Made by a program: the position numbers and the translations under genes
Notes under the pieces: model-generated
The model's database searches: none
What the model was told of the DNA's origin: nothing
Seen by the model: the letters and a program-made list of their open reading frames with translations, nothing else
Shown: piece after piece, positions 1 to 10,739 of the stretch
Position numbering within the stretch: the first letter of the stretch is position 1
Layout of the letters: every line of letters begins with the position of its first letter
Assembly (NCBI RefSeq): GCF_000149955.1
Contig: NC_030988.1
Coordinates: forward strand, 2,356,029 to 2,420,028
Direction: 5' to 3'
Length of the DNA: 64,000 nucleotides
Source of the DNA: Fusarium oxysporum f. sp. lycopersici 4287
Taxonomy: Eukaryota; Ascomycota; Sordariomycetes; Hypocreales; Nectriaceae

Positions 1-366
1 AAACGTTCTCAGCAGCGCGCTGATTGGCTGCAACCTTACATCTCCACGTACCTGGCGTCTGTTAGCACTCGAAGGGATAAGGTGCTAATGATGAATTCTT
101 TCAACTCTACAAAGCACAAATTTCCCTGAAAGTTAGATAGATGACCAGGATACACGTCATGCGCGCGTCAACGCGTTCAGATCCCTCAAATAAGGTTGAA
201 CTCGAAACTCAGGAAGAAAAGAAGGTAAAGAAGTCAACCAATCAAAGGGCTAGATCACCGCTCTGACTTAAAATTTGCTTGGAGGTTCTATTGTGAGCAT
301 GGAATGCGGGGGAATTCGGGGTAGATACAGGGATGATTGGCCAATGACAAGGCGAAACGTCCACTT

Positions 367-1388
367 TCAGTGAAAGTGGGAGGAGCAATAGAGCTGTAGA
401 CCCTCGCCAAGCCCCTCCGATATCCCCCGTGCGACCCCATCCACCGTCCATAAGAATGCTTCCAGAAGAGCCTGTCCAACTTTTCCGTCGTTCATCTGGC
501 ACATCGTTTCGGTAAGGGACAAGCTCTGTTTCCCGATCGAGTTGACAAAGCTGAGCCCATGGCCGACCACGGTCTCAAAAACCTTGTATTTCCGCTCCAT
601 TCGTGCTATGTGGCGGATGAGATACATCAGATACGGCAGCATAAAGCTGAGGACGAAGATCAAGTTGGCCACGGTCATCTGGACACTGCGGTGCAGAATG
701 GATCGTGGGCGACCAGAAGCGGATTGGGTCAAGCCGTCTCCTTTCTGAACCGCCACCTGGTCCAGATGGGCAACATCCTCCGGCAGAGCGGATTGGGATC
801 CGCCTCAGTTCGCAGACATCGAGGTCCGGGGGAAGTGCCTTGAGGAGATACGTCACCCCATCAATGAAGGCCTTCCGCTCGAAAGTAACATCCTCCTCTG
901 CGACTGCGGGCCTACCTCCATCGACGGAGATGTTTACGAGGCTTGTGCCTAGAGTGAACTTATGATCAACATGATGGATATGACTTTTGGCCCCTGCCAG
1001 AATCCGCCTCACCTTGCCGCGCAAACTTCCAATTAATACCAGATGACCCCCTGATAGCCTTACCATCATCCACCGACTCCGAGTAAAGAACCCAGCTCAT
1101 CGGTCGCGGGCACACGGCCTTCGAATCCGCATCCTGATGAGCATCGTTCCACTGGAGCATCTCAGTGACGGCCGGATCCTGGGTCAGAGTCGGCACATGT
1201 GCCTGTGAGGGTAGCTGAGCTTTTTGGGGCGCCTCTGAGGCCAGGACACCCGGTCGTAAGGTGTCAAGGATGATGATGCGGTAAAAGTATCGAATCTGAC
1301 TCATGCTTGCCTGCAGCGATGGTGGAAGCATGGCAACGATATTTGATATCCTGCTCTCGGAGATTTGATCAACCTTGGTCCACTTCAA
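367..1388 (-). pseudogene. Hypothetical membrane-anchored protein gene, probably frameshifted
   Basis: Three overlapping reading frames on the minus strand read as one gene. The first block (1388 to about 1065) ends in SESVDDG. A GTAAGG donor there and a GGCAG acceptor near 1000 would remove a short intron and join to GAKSHIHHVDHKFTLG. The second block runs to about 810, where the frame must slip by one base (no splice sites seen) to continue as SQSALPEDVAHLDQVAVQKG. The last block carries one clear transmembrane segment (NLIFVLSFMLPYLMYLI) and ends at 367. The 5' end is uncertain: the longest frame has no upstream ATG, and the first Met is at about 1331. I do not recognise the family. The slip near 800-815 is either a real indel, making this a pseudogene, or a sequencing error. 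Confidence 0.45.
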
Positions 1389-1929
1389 AGGCTGGCAAAA
1401 AAGGATCTGTGATCGGAGGCCACGTCACGAATGTTGCTCGTTATCATGCAATGCTAATCCAGTGGGCGACGATAGGACTATTTACCGGTTTAATATACGG
1501 GTATAATGTTGGCTGGTAAATCGATTCGCCAATAATGATGCAGATAATTTACGAGAAGCAAATGTGATGATCCGGGTAGAAGCACCGAGAGATCAAGACC
1601 AGTCAATGAGAGAGGTCTCCAGTGACCCGGTAGCAGGCCGGTAAGTTACGCCAACATTCAATTTGCCGGGAATGGCTGGGAGAAGTCCTCAAAAATTGTT
1701 AAGCCTTCTTAACAATTTTGATGTACCTTTTATATGCAGGTCCCGCCAAAAAAGAACCAAAGTCCGCTATTCGCCTATAATCCGCCGCTCGCTTAATACA
1801 ACGTTATTCTTTGTATATCCTAGATCCTCCAGAAAGCCAACAACTGGGTCACAGTTAAATAAGAAAACAAAGGACATCATGACGCAAGAATGACCAACTA
1901 TCAAGAGTCGCTAATTTTTCACAGGATTT
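1389..1929. other. Intergenic stretch, no gene seen
   Basis: No convincing coding sequence. It contains a short perfect hairpin near 1695-1720 with arms AAAATTGTTAAG and its complement; its role is unknown. Short open frames here have no recognisable content. Confidence 0.5.
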
Positions 1930-2363
1930 ATGTACGTTTTGTTGACCCTGTTTCGTTTGTCCTGGTTTCATTGGCTCTTTTTCCCGTCCTCTCGTGGCGT
2001 CTGCAACGACCTGGCTGTGGCTTATCAGTGTCGGGTCACTCGCCCGTCACGGGATGATGCGGCAGCGATTCACTGGTTGTCGGCGGTCGGGAGTTGCCGT
2101 GCATTTCGAAACCACCTTCTGCCGTCCTTTGCGAACCTCGCCACCTTTCGACCTCCATCTTCTTTTCTCTTCGTCTTCTTCTTTCTTCCCTCCGAGCCTT
2201 TCTTGAGTCTCTTCGTCCCTCATCTTATACAGACGGCTTGCTTCTTGAGTCATTGCATTCTCAGGAAGCTCACTTCCTCTCCCTCCTTGCTCACGACTCG
2301 GCCGATGCCCGTCACACAGTAACCCTCGTTTCGGTGTCTCGCTTCCTCTCACCATCTCACAGC
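1930..2363 (+). promoter_or_regulatory. Pyrimidine-rich leader/promoter of the 2364 gene
   Basis: About 400 bases directly upstream of the ATG at 2364 are strongly C+T rich on the plus strand (runs such as TTCTTCTTTCTTCCCTCC near 2180). CT-rich tracts are common before transcription starts in filamentous fungi. The open frames that cross it look like low-complexity artefacts. Confidence 0.35.
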
Positions 2364-2994
2364 ATGTCGTCCTCCATCGCTCTTCCCGCTGGCCCCTCGG
2401 CTACGCCCTCTTGTCACAAGGGCACTGGCTCTTCTGCCAATAGTCCTTACTCGACCTCGCCTTCATGCTCCCCGCCTTCGGCTGGCAGGGACAAAGCGCT
2501 GCACGCCCGCCGACTAAGCTTCCTAGGTTGGTTGAAGCCGGATCCTCCCCCAGCCCGACGTGATTGCACCCACAGATCGTTTGTGCCGGCATTGCTGACT
2601 TCGTCCCAGGCTCCTTTCTCTCCAGGCAAGAATGCACCGTCATTAATATCGGTGAACCGAACAGCCCTCCTTGGCTGGTAAGTGACTTCAGCCCCGTTCT
2701 CCTCGGGCCTCCGGAGGTGCAAGACGACATACCATATTCCAGCAAATCAATACTGACATTTTCTGCCATAGATCTGCTACGTCTCCTCCAGCCAGGGTTT
2801 TGACTGGAATCCGGGTATGTTGTGATGAAGTCATTAATGTGACCCACCGAAACATCAGTTAACAAACGTCACATACAGAGATCTTCCTTCCCTCCTGCAT
2901 CGATTGCGACTACGTTCCCCTCGAGAACCGCCGAGACCCCGTCGATGAGATCTTCCTTACCGACGAAGAGTCCAAGAACATGCTGCCTCAATAA
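2364..2994 (+). CDS. Small 4-exon protein of unknown function (129 aa)
   Basis: Predicted exons are 2364-2526, 2610-2677, 2772-2814 and 2879-2994; the sum is 390 nt, an exact 130 codons with TAA. Donors are GTTGGT, GTAAGT and GTATGT. Acceptors follow CCCAG, CATAG and TACAG, and a CTGAC branch precedes the first acceptor. The N-terminal half is Ser/Pro-rich and low complexity (MSSSIALPAGPS). The C-terminal half is compact and acidic, passing through ICYVSSSQGFDWNP and DCDYVPLENRRDPVDEI to a LTDEESKNMLPQ end. That block looks like a conserved fungal domain, but I cannot name it. The first donor is weak, so the exon 1/2 join is the least certain part; joins 2/3 and 3/4 are well supported by frame continuity. 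Confidence 0.65.
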
Positions 2995-3144
2995 GCCAAC
3001 AATTATTCTATACGCATGCCCGGACCGCGCGAAGATTTAGACATTTCCTTCTCGCAGGATTCTCGATTTAATAATACCTTCTTATTCTTCGATTACATTC
3101 TTACGGCCCGTAAGAATCATACCTGGGCATTTTAGTTATTGGTG

Positions 3145-5419
3145 CTAACTCATGAGTTAACTCATAAACTCATAACGGTGTTCCCGGCGTCTGATTGGCC
3201 CGCCCTATAATCTAATCTAATCTAATCTATCGAAACCCCTCTATATTCAGAATTGTCACATCCAATAGACCAGAGGGTCATACATTTGATCAAACCGGAA
3301 GCAAGGTCTTTCAGCAGTGCAGGCAGGCTGTTCAGACCGGCAGCCCGGAAGTCCGGTATCACCTATGTCTCCCAAAAAGCAAGTTCTTCAACAGAACGGC
3401 CCCGGAGGACCAATTCATCTTATGTATAATAAACCGACCTGTTTCCACTCATTAAATAGAGAAATCAAGGGCTTCTATCCCTATGATCGAGATCCATCAG
3501 AAATTGACAAGAATCTTAAGGTAAAAAAAAAAGTCTTCCAAGTAGCTACGGCTGTTTCTAGGACGGCTTATCGGCAGACTCTTCATCGCCTCGATCCACT
3601 ATCTATACCATCAAGCCATCGCCATGGCATCGGAAACTTCGTCCGTACCAAGGATACCATCTTCCGCCCCCGATTTCATCGATAATGAGAGATTTTTCAC
3701 CAGAGAGAAGGCGAAGCCTCGCACTTTATATGTCTGCTTATACTATACGGTGAAGCCATGGAAGGATGGCTATAAGAGCAATGCGCGGCGCCACCTGAGG
3801 AATGATCACCCATATCTAATCGGGCTCTCTAGCCGGCAGAATCAATCTCAGTAATCGCTCGACGTATGTATCACATTATCGACTACGCCATCGGAAGCGG
3901 CATCACGGAATGCCTTCAATCGACAGGCTTACATCAAAGCTCTTATCAGCCTTCTCACACGCGCTGCCCTTAATAACGCTGGCAACGACGCTGGTGCACA
4001 GTCTATCGAAACCTTCTCTACTGCTCTAAATCAGAATACGCTTCAGGGCCCGATACCACGGTGGATCACACATCAGAGGAGAAGCAGGGGAGACAGCAGG
4101 GACATCCGACGAGAGAGAGGACTACTCAGCTATTAGAATTTAGCGGATGGGAAGGCATTAATGCTCTCCAGAAGCTCCACCATTTCGCAGTTTGGATTGG
4201 AAGCTCTCCAATCTATAGTGATAACTGGCGCGAAGCTGTGGGTCGCAGTCTCGAGATCGAGAACGCAACACGGTGGTCCTCATGGTATAAAGTTATCAGT
4301 GTCGCCCTCGATAAGAAGGCACAGATCGTCCAGTTTATGGTAGACCATGACAAGGACATCGGCTCTGCTCATCTATCAGGCGCCGACTGGGATATACTGT
4401 CGAAAACGCATACTTTTTCCTCCAGCCCTTTACCGAGGCAACTTTGATAACAGAAGGCGATAAATCGAGCCTCTGCAGTACGCTGCGGCTGATGGATGGT
4501 CTTCTCAGCCACTTTGAGAAAGCGAAGATAAGGTCTATCTCCGTTAAACGGACAGCCTTTAATTAATTTGTTAAATACACTACTCGACCCCGGAGTTCCA
4601 TGTTAGCCGTATGCTCCATTCTATCGAGATGGGATTGTTTGTACTCGATAAATACTACATTATGTCTGATGAGACTCCCGTTTACGTCGCCGCTCTTCTT
4701 CTCGATCCACGCTGTCGAAAAGCATACTTGGATAAGAACTGGAAGAGTGCATGGATTAACCCAGCGATTGTGGGAGCTCGGCAAATATGGGAGGAGAAAT
4801 ACGATATCAATATCGACGGAGACATAGAAACTATTCCGGAGGATATCCCAGCTGCGCTGGGGAACTCGCCTTCGCAGCTACAGCTATTGCTACTGGAGAT
4901 GGAGGTCGAGACGGCTCTTTCAACCGATGGCTATAACTTAGACGCATTTATTAATTCTCCGACTATCAAGGTCGATTGCAAACCTGTGGAGTGGTGGTGT
5001 CGCATTGAACGACGACGGCAGTTTCCACGCCTTAGCCATATGGCCAACGATATACTGTCGATAAGCCCTCAGTCGGCAGAGCTAGAAAGGACATTCTCAG
5101 GCGCTCGTAGGACCGCATCATGGGACCGGCTCTCGATGACGTGCGAGCGGCTGCAGGAAGTTGAGTGTCTTGGCAACTGGATACGGAATGGGCATATTGT
5201 CGGGACTCGGCTCGGTGGACTGAGCCTAGTATGCGATCCGGACATTGGTAATGATGATCTCGATATAGAAATTAGTGATATTGAATAGCGTGGTGATTCT
5301 CTGCACTTTAATACCATAGATTCTTATCACCAACTTCCTATTTGGGAAGCTGGCATTATCACATGATCATTATACGTGAGTTGACTCATGAGTCTGAGTT
5401 AAACTCATGAGTGAGTTAG
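3145..5419 (+). mobile_element. hAT-type DNA transposon relic with palindromic ends
   Basis: The region is bounded by related inverted sequences built from AACTCATGAGTT palindromes. The left end starts CTAACTCATGAGTTAACTCA at 3145. The right end (5373-5419), read on the minus strand, starts CTAACTCACTCATGAGTTTA. The interior carries a decayed hAT transposase. No matching 8-bp target duplication is visible at these exact boundaries, so the ends are approximate. A (TAATC)n run lies at about 3207-3230, just inside the left end. Confidence 0.6.
3624..5288 (+). pseudogene. hAT transposase remnant, internally deleted
   Basis: Three blocks match the hAT layout. 3624-3851 looks like a BED-finger N-terminus (WKDGYKSNARRHLRNDHPY). 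4061-4560 matches the helical middle region (GWEGINALQKLHHFAVWI, NATRWSSWYKVISVALDKKA, DWDIL). 4611-5285 is a clean open frame ending in the hAT C-terminal dimerisation domain (VEWWCRIERRRQFPRLSHMA, SPQSAELERTFSGARR). The blocks are separated by stops and frame changes. Only about 200 bases separate the BED block from the middle block, so roughly the first catalytic portion of a normal 600-800 aa transposase is missing. It cannot encode a working enzyme. Confidence 0.8.
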
Positions 5420-5582
5420 AAGGGTCGAAATTCATGAGTTACCGGTAACTCAAACGTCCAGGTACGGATGGATACTTCCCTCATCATTAATCGCACTTCC
5501 TTAGTGCCCATCGGATTTCCATACTCGAAAACATGTAGCCCGACCATATCCCATTAACTGTTTCCACCTCGTTACCCCAGCC

Positions 5583-6614
5583 TCAAAGATCAAGGTCATA
5601 CTGATCGCTGCCAGGCTCTCCTCCAACACGAACGACCAACTTTCCCCTCGTCCTTCCCGCTTTCAGTCTCGCATAAGCCCTTCCTGCATCATCCAATGCA
5701 AACTCCTGCTCAATAAAAGTGTTAATCTTCCCATCTCTGATCCAGCGGGCAACTTGAGTGAAATCCCTCTGGTTCGCAATCACCGAATGATACTTGAACT
5801 TTCGCTTTCCGCCCCCGAGCCATCTCGGTAACAGTTTGATGGTAAGGAGAGACTTAAAGGTCTGGAATCTTGGTGGTAGGCCAACGCAGACATATGTTCC
5901 GTGGGGCTTGAGGTATTGGTGGCACTGCCAGTACATGTACGGATTGATAAAGACCGTGTCAAGGATGCAGTCAAATTGCTCTTCACTCTTCTTGAGCACC
6001 TCAAGTGGATTCTCAGAGTTGTAATCGATAATCTCATCGGCACCAAGATTTCGGCAAAACTCGGCGTTGGCCGCTGAGCAAGTGGTTGTGACATGAGAAC
6101 AGCCCAGGGCTTTGGCAATCTGAATAGCGAAAATACCAACGCCTCCACTACCGCCGTTGATAAAAACTCTGTCTCCCGGCTGCACGAACGGTCGAAGACA
6201 TTGCAAAGCAGTGGTACCGCAGATACCAATACAAGCTGCTTCTTTGAGGAACACACCATCAGGCAAAGCAGCTATTCCTGCGCCTCCGACAACAGCATAC
6301 TCTGCCATGGTTCCACCACTGGGTAACTCGGCTCTCCCAAAGACACGCTGGCCTTCTTCGAAATCGTCCAACGTCGTGGAAACAATTGTGCCGGAAAAGT
6401 CAAGCCCCGGCGTGGCAGGCTTGGGGAACATTATGTTGCACAGAGGCATTTCGGCCACTTTGTAGTCGAGATGATTAAGCGATGCGTATGCGACTTTCAC
6501 GAGCGTGTGGCCTTTTGGGAGTGACTGAGCGTGTTTGGGAAGTTTTGCATCCATGACTGGCTTAAGGTTTTTCTCGATGCCGCCTTTGATTGAGCACCAT
6601 TGTACGGCGCGCAT
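5583..6614 (-). CDS. Zinc-less medium-chain dehydrogenase/reductase (quinone-oxidoreductase-like)
   Basis: A 343-aa intronless frame with the full MDR layout. The N-terminal GroES-like substrate domain has VKVAYASLNHLDYKV (residues 39-53) and a PGLDFSGTIV strand near 69-78. The Rossmann NAD(P)-binding motif is GGSGGVG at 154-160, with IQIAKALGCSHVTTTCSAAN following. The structural zinc-site cysteine cluster of classical alcohol dehydrogenases is absent, which places it with quinone oxidoreductase / reticulon-4-interacting-protein-1-like enzymes that reduce enones or quinones with NADPH. The C-terminus (RTRGKLVVRVG) is the usual family ending. The length is normal and no damage is visible. The substrate cannot be inferred. 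It stands alone between a hAT relic and a MULE relic. Confidence 0.9.
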   Translation of the reverse strand: MRAVQWCSIKGGIEKNLKPVMDAKLPKHAQSLPKGHTLVKVAYASLNHLDYKVAEMPLCNIMFPKPATPGLDFSGTIVSTTLDDFEEGQRVFGRAELPSGGTMAEYAVVGGAGIAALPDGVFLKEAACIGICGTTALQCLRPFVQPGDRVFINGGSGGVGIFAIQIAKALGCSHVTTTCSAANAEFCRNLGADEIIDYNSENPLEVLKKSEEQFDCILDTVFINPYMYWQCHQYLKPHGTYVCVGLPPRFQTFKSLLTIKLLPRWLGGGKRKFKYHSVIANQRDFTQVARWIRDGKINTFIEQEFALDDAGRAYARLKAGRTRGKLVVRVGGEPGSDQYDLDL

Positions 6615-6966
6615 AGTAAGTGAAGCGTGCTATTTGACGCCATTTCCGTAATAATTCAGCAAGTGATCTGTTAATGGTTCAGTTAATTGAGAGGAAGACT
6701 TTTGCTCCTCATATGCCCTCTCTTGTCACCATATACAGTTATTCATCTTCTTGCGCTGATGGCTGACGACAACATGTGTGTGGCACATGATCAGGTGGTT
6801 TTATCGTGGCTAAGATGATCTGATTAATGACCACCCAGTCCGGAGGCTATTTATCACATGCTGTACCTTTGGGGGGTATGCTAGGCTTAATTTATTTGGT
6901 TTTCGTCACAGTTGACGCACGATGGTACGATTCGTGATGAATAGTACTGTGATTTGCGTCCTGTAG

Positions 6967-7090
6967 CCCACTGTATCAATTGTCATTGGTAATGGCCCCA
7001 ATAACATTCTTTGGACGGTCAATAAGCGGACAGGTCTCGTCCCGGATTCCGTATTTAGTATAGCTCTCTCCGCTATCGGACTGCCTCCCG
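6967..7090. repeat. Left arm of a ~125-bp inverted repeat flanking a MULE relic
   Basis: This sequence (from CCCACTGTATCAATTG to the CTGCCTCCCG block) reappears in inverted orientation at 8881-9006 with many point differences. It ends where the relic MULE reading frame begins, as expected for the terminal inverted repeat of an old MULE. Confidence 0.65.
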
Positions 7091-8744
7091 AGGGCGAGTC
7101 ACGGGAGGCACTTTTTGAAGCGATCAACGCCTGGGCAACTACCAGGGGCTACGCGTTCATAACTGGAAGGTCGACCAAGGAGAAAACCGGCAGTAGGATA
7201 ATCATGTAAATGTGATCGTGGTCGTAACCATCCAACTGTTTCGAGAGAACGGCAATGCAAGACGACAACTGGAACAACAGACTGCGAGTTCTCGGTGTTG
7301 GCGATCAGGAGTCTAGAGATAAGAGTACCTGGACTCTACGCATTGTTCTGACAGCCGGCTAATCATGAACCGAGCCAAGGCGCCACCGCCCACCCAGTAC
7401 TTCGGACAATATTTCAGGAACACCTGTCTCATCTGACCGGCCTTGCTAACGCTGGGATCGCCCCTAAAGAAATTAGAACGTACATGCGGCAGAATACCGA
7501 CACAATAGCAACGCAGCGGGATATCTTTAATCGCATTGCAGATACTAGGCAAGAAATCTACTAAGGATAAAGCAGCAATAACACACTTGCTAATTTGCTG
7601 TTTTAAAAAGGATTCTGGAGTCAATTTCAAACTGGGCCTGAAGGATGAGTTAAAGTTGTTCTCTTTGCGCACCCGGATTCTGTGGCATACTTACAAGCCT
7701 ATCTGGATGTCTTAATCTTAGCTTGTACCTATAAAACCAATAGATTAAGTACTATAACTTGAAGATTTCTACTCGCACTGGCATTTGACTGGGAAAGGTA
7801 ATTAATTACCCCATTTAGAACCCTATAAAACAATTAATCCTGTAGATGTGAGCTTATCTCTATTCTTATGTAGTGTAAGAAAAGGACTTGGTGGCTGTAA
7901 AGCCATTGAGAACGTAAGGCTGATGCATAACCCTGCTTTATGTATTAAATGTTATATACTCAGTTACGCAAGGATCTCAAATGAGTATCTACTACAGTAC
8001 ACGGAATTAAGAGCATTGCCAGTTGTATCTTCAGACCAGCCGCAGGTGTGTTTGGAAGACCATCAATAGATATCCCTCGCAGCCCCTAAGCAACCAAAAC
8101 CATCAACAACAGCGATCAATAAACTGCAGTGGCAGCCAATCACGACTTTGGAAACCTTCGAGTTTAAGCCTGAATTGAATTCTCAAGAACTGCTGTTCTA
8201 GTTTACCATCGAAGCAGGGCAGGTAGACTGAGACATCACGACTGCAGAACCTTGATATCCATAGCCTACACCATCTATCTGTAGACCACCAGTGCCATCA
8301 CCATTGCTTTCGAAAGATACAGCTCCAGGTGCAACTAAGCATTTGAGGTATGACGATCCACGAGTCATCCACCAAGGATACGTCAAGTCAAGAGATGATT
8401 GGTATAAGGCCTAACCCCCAGGAACCGTACTTGATAACACCCGTATCGAAAAGCAATGGGCCTACCTCTAGGCTACCTAAAAGCAAGCCATAGCGGGTGT
8501 TTTGATTATAAGCAAATGGGGAGGTGCTGCCAAAGAAGAGATAACGGCTAATTAAGACTGGGACAAAGCAGAGGCTAATCGTATCGAAGCACAAGTAGCT
8601 CAAGAGACCGAGAAGGAGCAATTGTTTGCAAGCAGAAGAGACATGGGTGAGTTCTGGGAAATGGTTCAGTGGGATATCGATGAAAAAAAAGCCTTATATT
8701 CGGCTGTCGAACAGGGAGAAGGTTGTATTATAGTGCAGCTCTAG
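7081..8744 (+). pseudogene. Decayed MULE transposase (Hop-like), deletion-bearing
   Basis: The start reads LPPEGESREALFEAINAW then TTRGYAFITGRSTKEKTGSR. The complete MULE at 43733-46279 has LPPEREYGSREALHAAINAW there. The end reads RIEAQVAQETEKEQ through DIDEKKALYSAVEQGEGCIIV, colinear with RVERQVAQEMGDNP and QQALYSNDKLAEDCIIV of that protein. Between them are many stops, frame changes and AT-rich decay. The relic spans about 1.66 kb against 2.55 kb for the complete copy, so part of the middle is deleted. It is non-functional. Confidence 0.8.
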
Positions 8745-8880
8745 CTCTAGTAGAGTAGAATTTCGAGTGGATCTGTAACTTAGATGGGTCAAGGCTGTTC
8801 AATTTCAAGCCAGTGATTCACTTCAAAGTAGCAAGTGAATGAACCTCTAGTAAACCCACTTGGGCTAGTGGAATAAACAG

Positions 8881-9006
8881 CGAGAGGTAGTCCGGTAGCG
8901 GAGAGAATTATACCAAATATGGAATCTGGGACGAAACCCGTCCGCATATTGAACGCCCAAAAAATGGTTTTGGATGCCATTACCAGTGGTAATTGGTACA
9001 GTAGGG
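8881..9006. repeat. Right arm of the inverted repeat flanking the MULE relic
   Basis: Reverse complement of the 6967-7090 arm, with shared blocks such as TCTCTCCGCTA and CACTGGTAATGG-type segments. With the left arm it defines a candidate element of about 2.04 kb. No clear 9-bp target duplication was found outside the arms. Confidence 0.6.
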
Positions 9007-9114
9007 CCTCCTGACGGTCCGCGGCGAGTCCACATTGGTGATGTGGAACGCGCAGTGGTAGAAGACATGAATACAAAAGGAGTCGATGAATGGATGCGTT
9101 TATGCGGTAGGCTG

Positions 9115-9400
9115 CTACCAGTCGATACCCTGCGGTAGCAAACCCCTTCTCTCTCCAACAGACAGGAGGGCGCCTTTCCCGTGCGACGACGCGAGCTGGA
9201 CCGCCTGCTCCGCCTCTTTATAGGCCGAACTCCCTGCGCAAGATCTGTCAAGCTTCCTATCCTCCGTCAAGGGTTTGATGGTGGGCCAACGTCCCGCGGA
9301 GTCAAGCATTGCTATCTTTTCCATGAATGTCTTAACCCCAGTAGTAAACTTACTGCTATTGGAAGCCCAGGCGTCGAATTGCTGGGTGATGTCTTTTCTC
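9115..9400 (-). pseudogene. Unidentified coding remnant
   Basis: The minus strand is open and protein-like over about 90 codons (FDAWASNSSKFTTGVKTFME, then DSAGRWPTIKPL) and stops at GIDW. I do not recognise the family. It lies immediately outside the right arm of the MULE inverted repeat and may be a piece of another decayed element or of a host gene. Confidence 0.3.
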
Positions 9401-9504
9401 TAGAATATGCCCTATAGGCACGGTATGCATATTGGGAACAGTCCTGAGGACAGCTTCACACTCGCTCGACCAAAACGGTAGGCTACATCCCCATCCCAAA
9501 TAGT

Positions 9505-9729
9505 TTGTCCTTATATTATCTAGCAGTGCAATTTTTGATCAACAGACGCGCGTTGCTTGACGACGGAGCTTATCTGGACAAGTCTGCCGACTGTCGGAAT
9601 CCTCTTATTATTGGAGAAGAGGCGAATCAAGACGAGATAATTCGATGCATCGAGAGAATGCTATGCGAGTTGGAAAATGCAATATTGGCCATGTCTTATG
9701 TACTTAAAAGCTCAGTGCATACTAGTTAG
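9505..9729 (+). CDS. Short unidentified reading frame (74 aa)
   Basis: An ATG-initiated frame with reasonable amino-acid composition (AYLDKSADCRNPLIIGEEAN, CIERMLCELENAILAM). No motif or neighbour supports a function. It could be the last exon of a broken gene. Low confidence that it is expressed. Confidence 0.2.
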   Translation: MSLYYLAVQFLINRRALLDDGAYLDKSADCRNPLIIGEEANQDEIIRCIERMLCELENAILAMSYVLKSSVHTS

Positions 9730-10154
9730 CGATGCCTCTGAGAATCCCCGTTTATGTCCCCATCAGCCACATTGCTCAGCTTGATAATTATATGCATACG
9801 GCTGTATTAACAACTAGTAACTATAAATAGAGGCTATAAGAGAATAGTAAGAAAGTAATATCTAGTTTAGATTAAACTATTCAAGAGTTGCATCACTATC
9901 TAATAGAGCTCTACCTGCCTATTACTCAACTCCGATAATACTATATCTCTCTATTATTCATTCCTTCCAATCCTTTAAACTACAAGCAAATATATTTAGA
10001 CCATTCGCCCTTTCAAATTTAGAGCTCTTCCTTTCTATCGCTCCGGTATAAAGCCGATGCATCTTTCTACTGTTCGCTCTATTTGGTCATTTACACCAAC
10101 TTCCACCTTCCTTAAACCTTACGTTCTTTAACGCCTAGAGCTCTACCGCCGCAG
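9730..10154. other. AT-rich stretch without a gene
   Basis: Low-complexity, AT-rich sequence between two coding remnants, with no convincing reading frame on either strand. The composition fits old, mutated repeat DNA. Confidence 0.45.
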
Positions 10155-10530
10155 CTAAGGCAAGGTGGCATCCACAACAGCGTTCCCTTGCTCTAGGAAC
10201 AAGCCATGGGCTGCGTCGGCGATGCCCTTGGAAGTAGCTCGTTCTAGGTATAGATCCATGGTTACGTTCCATCTAGACTTTAGCTGGAACGGGTCGTTAA
10301 CGTGGATCAACTCGAGAAGCTGTCCTGTGTCGGCACCAGCCCATTGATGCGCCAGGCTCCCGTACGCCTCGACAACTCCGCGCTCCATGGCAAGGACTTC
10401 AAGATACAGGCCGTCAAGCCAGATGTGCGCGTCGTGATTTTGCTTAAGGAAAGCCGCATTGAGAGCCTTCAGATGCTCTGAAATGAGTAGATAAGTGTTG
10501 CCGGCGACAAAGGATAGCTTGGTAATGGTG
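10155..10530 (-). pseudogene. Unidentified coding fragment (~125 codons)
   Basis: The minus strand is continuously open from about 10530 (TKLSFVAGNTYLLISEHLKA) through HAHIWLDGLYLEVLAMERG-like sequence to DATLP and a stop at 10155. Codon composition looks genuine. I recognise no domain. It lies downstream of the LINE ORF1 relic on the same strand, but its sequence does not resemble the LINE endonuclease or RT, so it may be an unrelated gene fragment. Confidence 0.3.
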
Positions 10531-10739
10531 TGCTATCCTGCTGTGGGCCGTTTTGCTGTAGGTCAGGTGCGAGCCGTTGCGCTTCTATGTTACGCTGGCG
10601 ATATATTTCAGCAACTATAACTCAAATATGGTCCCTTTGATGTTTGGTCAGCCAGTGGAAAATGCCATGCACCTTCTTCAGCGTGCTGGGCGTTTGGCGA
10701 AGTTAGCTTTGCGGGGGACAAGGTAGTTGGCTTATTGCT

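Noticed and set aside
242..502. 86-codon minus-strand frame and overlapping frames at 288-479 and 542-843
   Set aside because: They overlap the better-supported minus-strand membrane-protein blocks in other frames and have no domain content.
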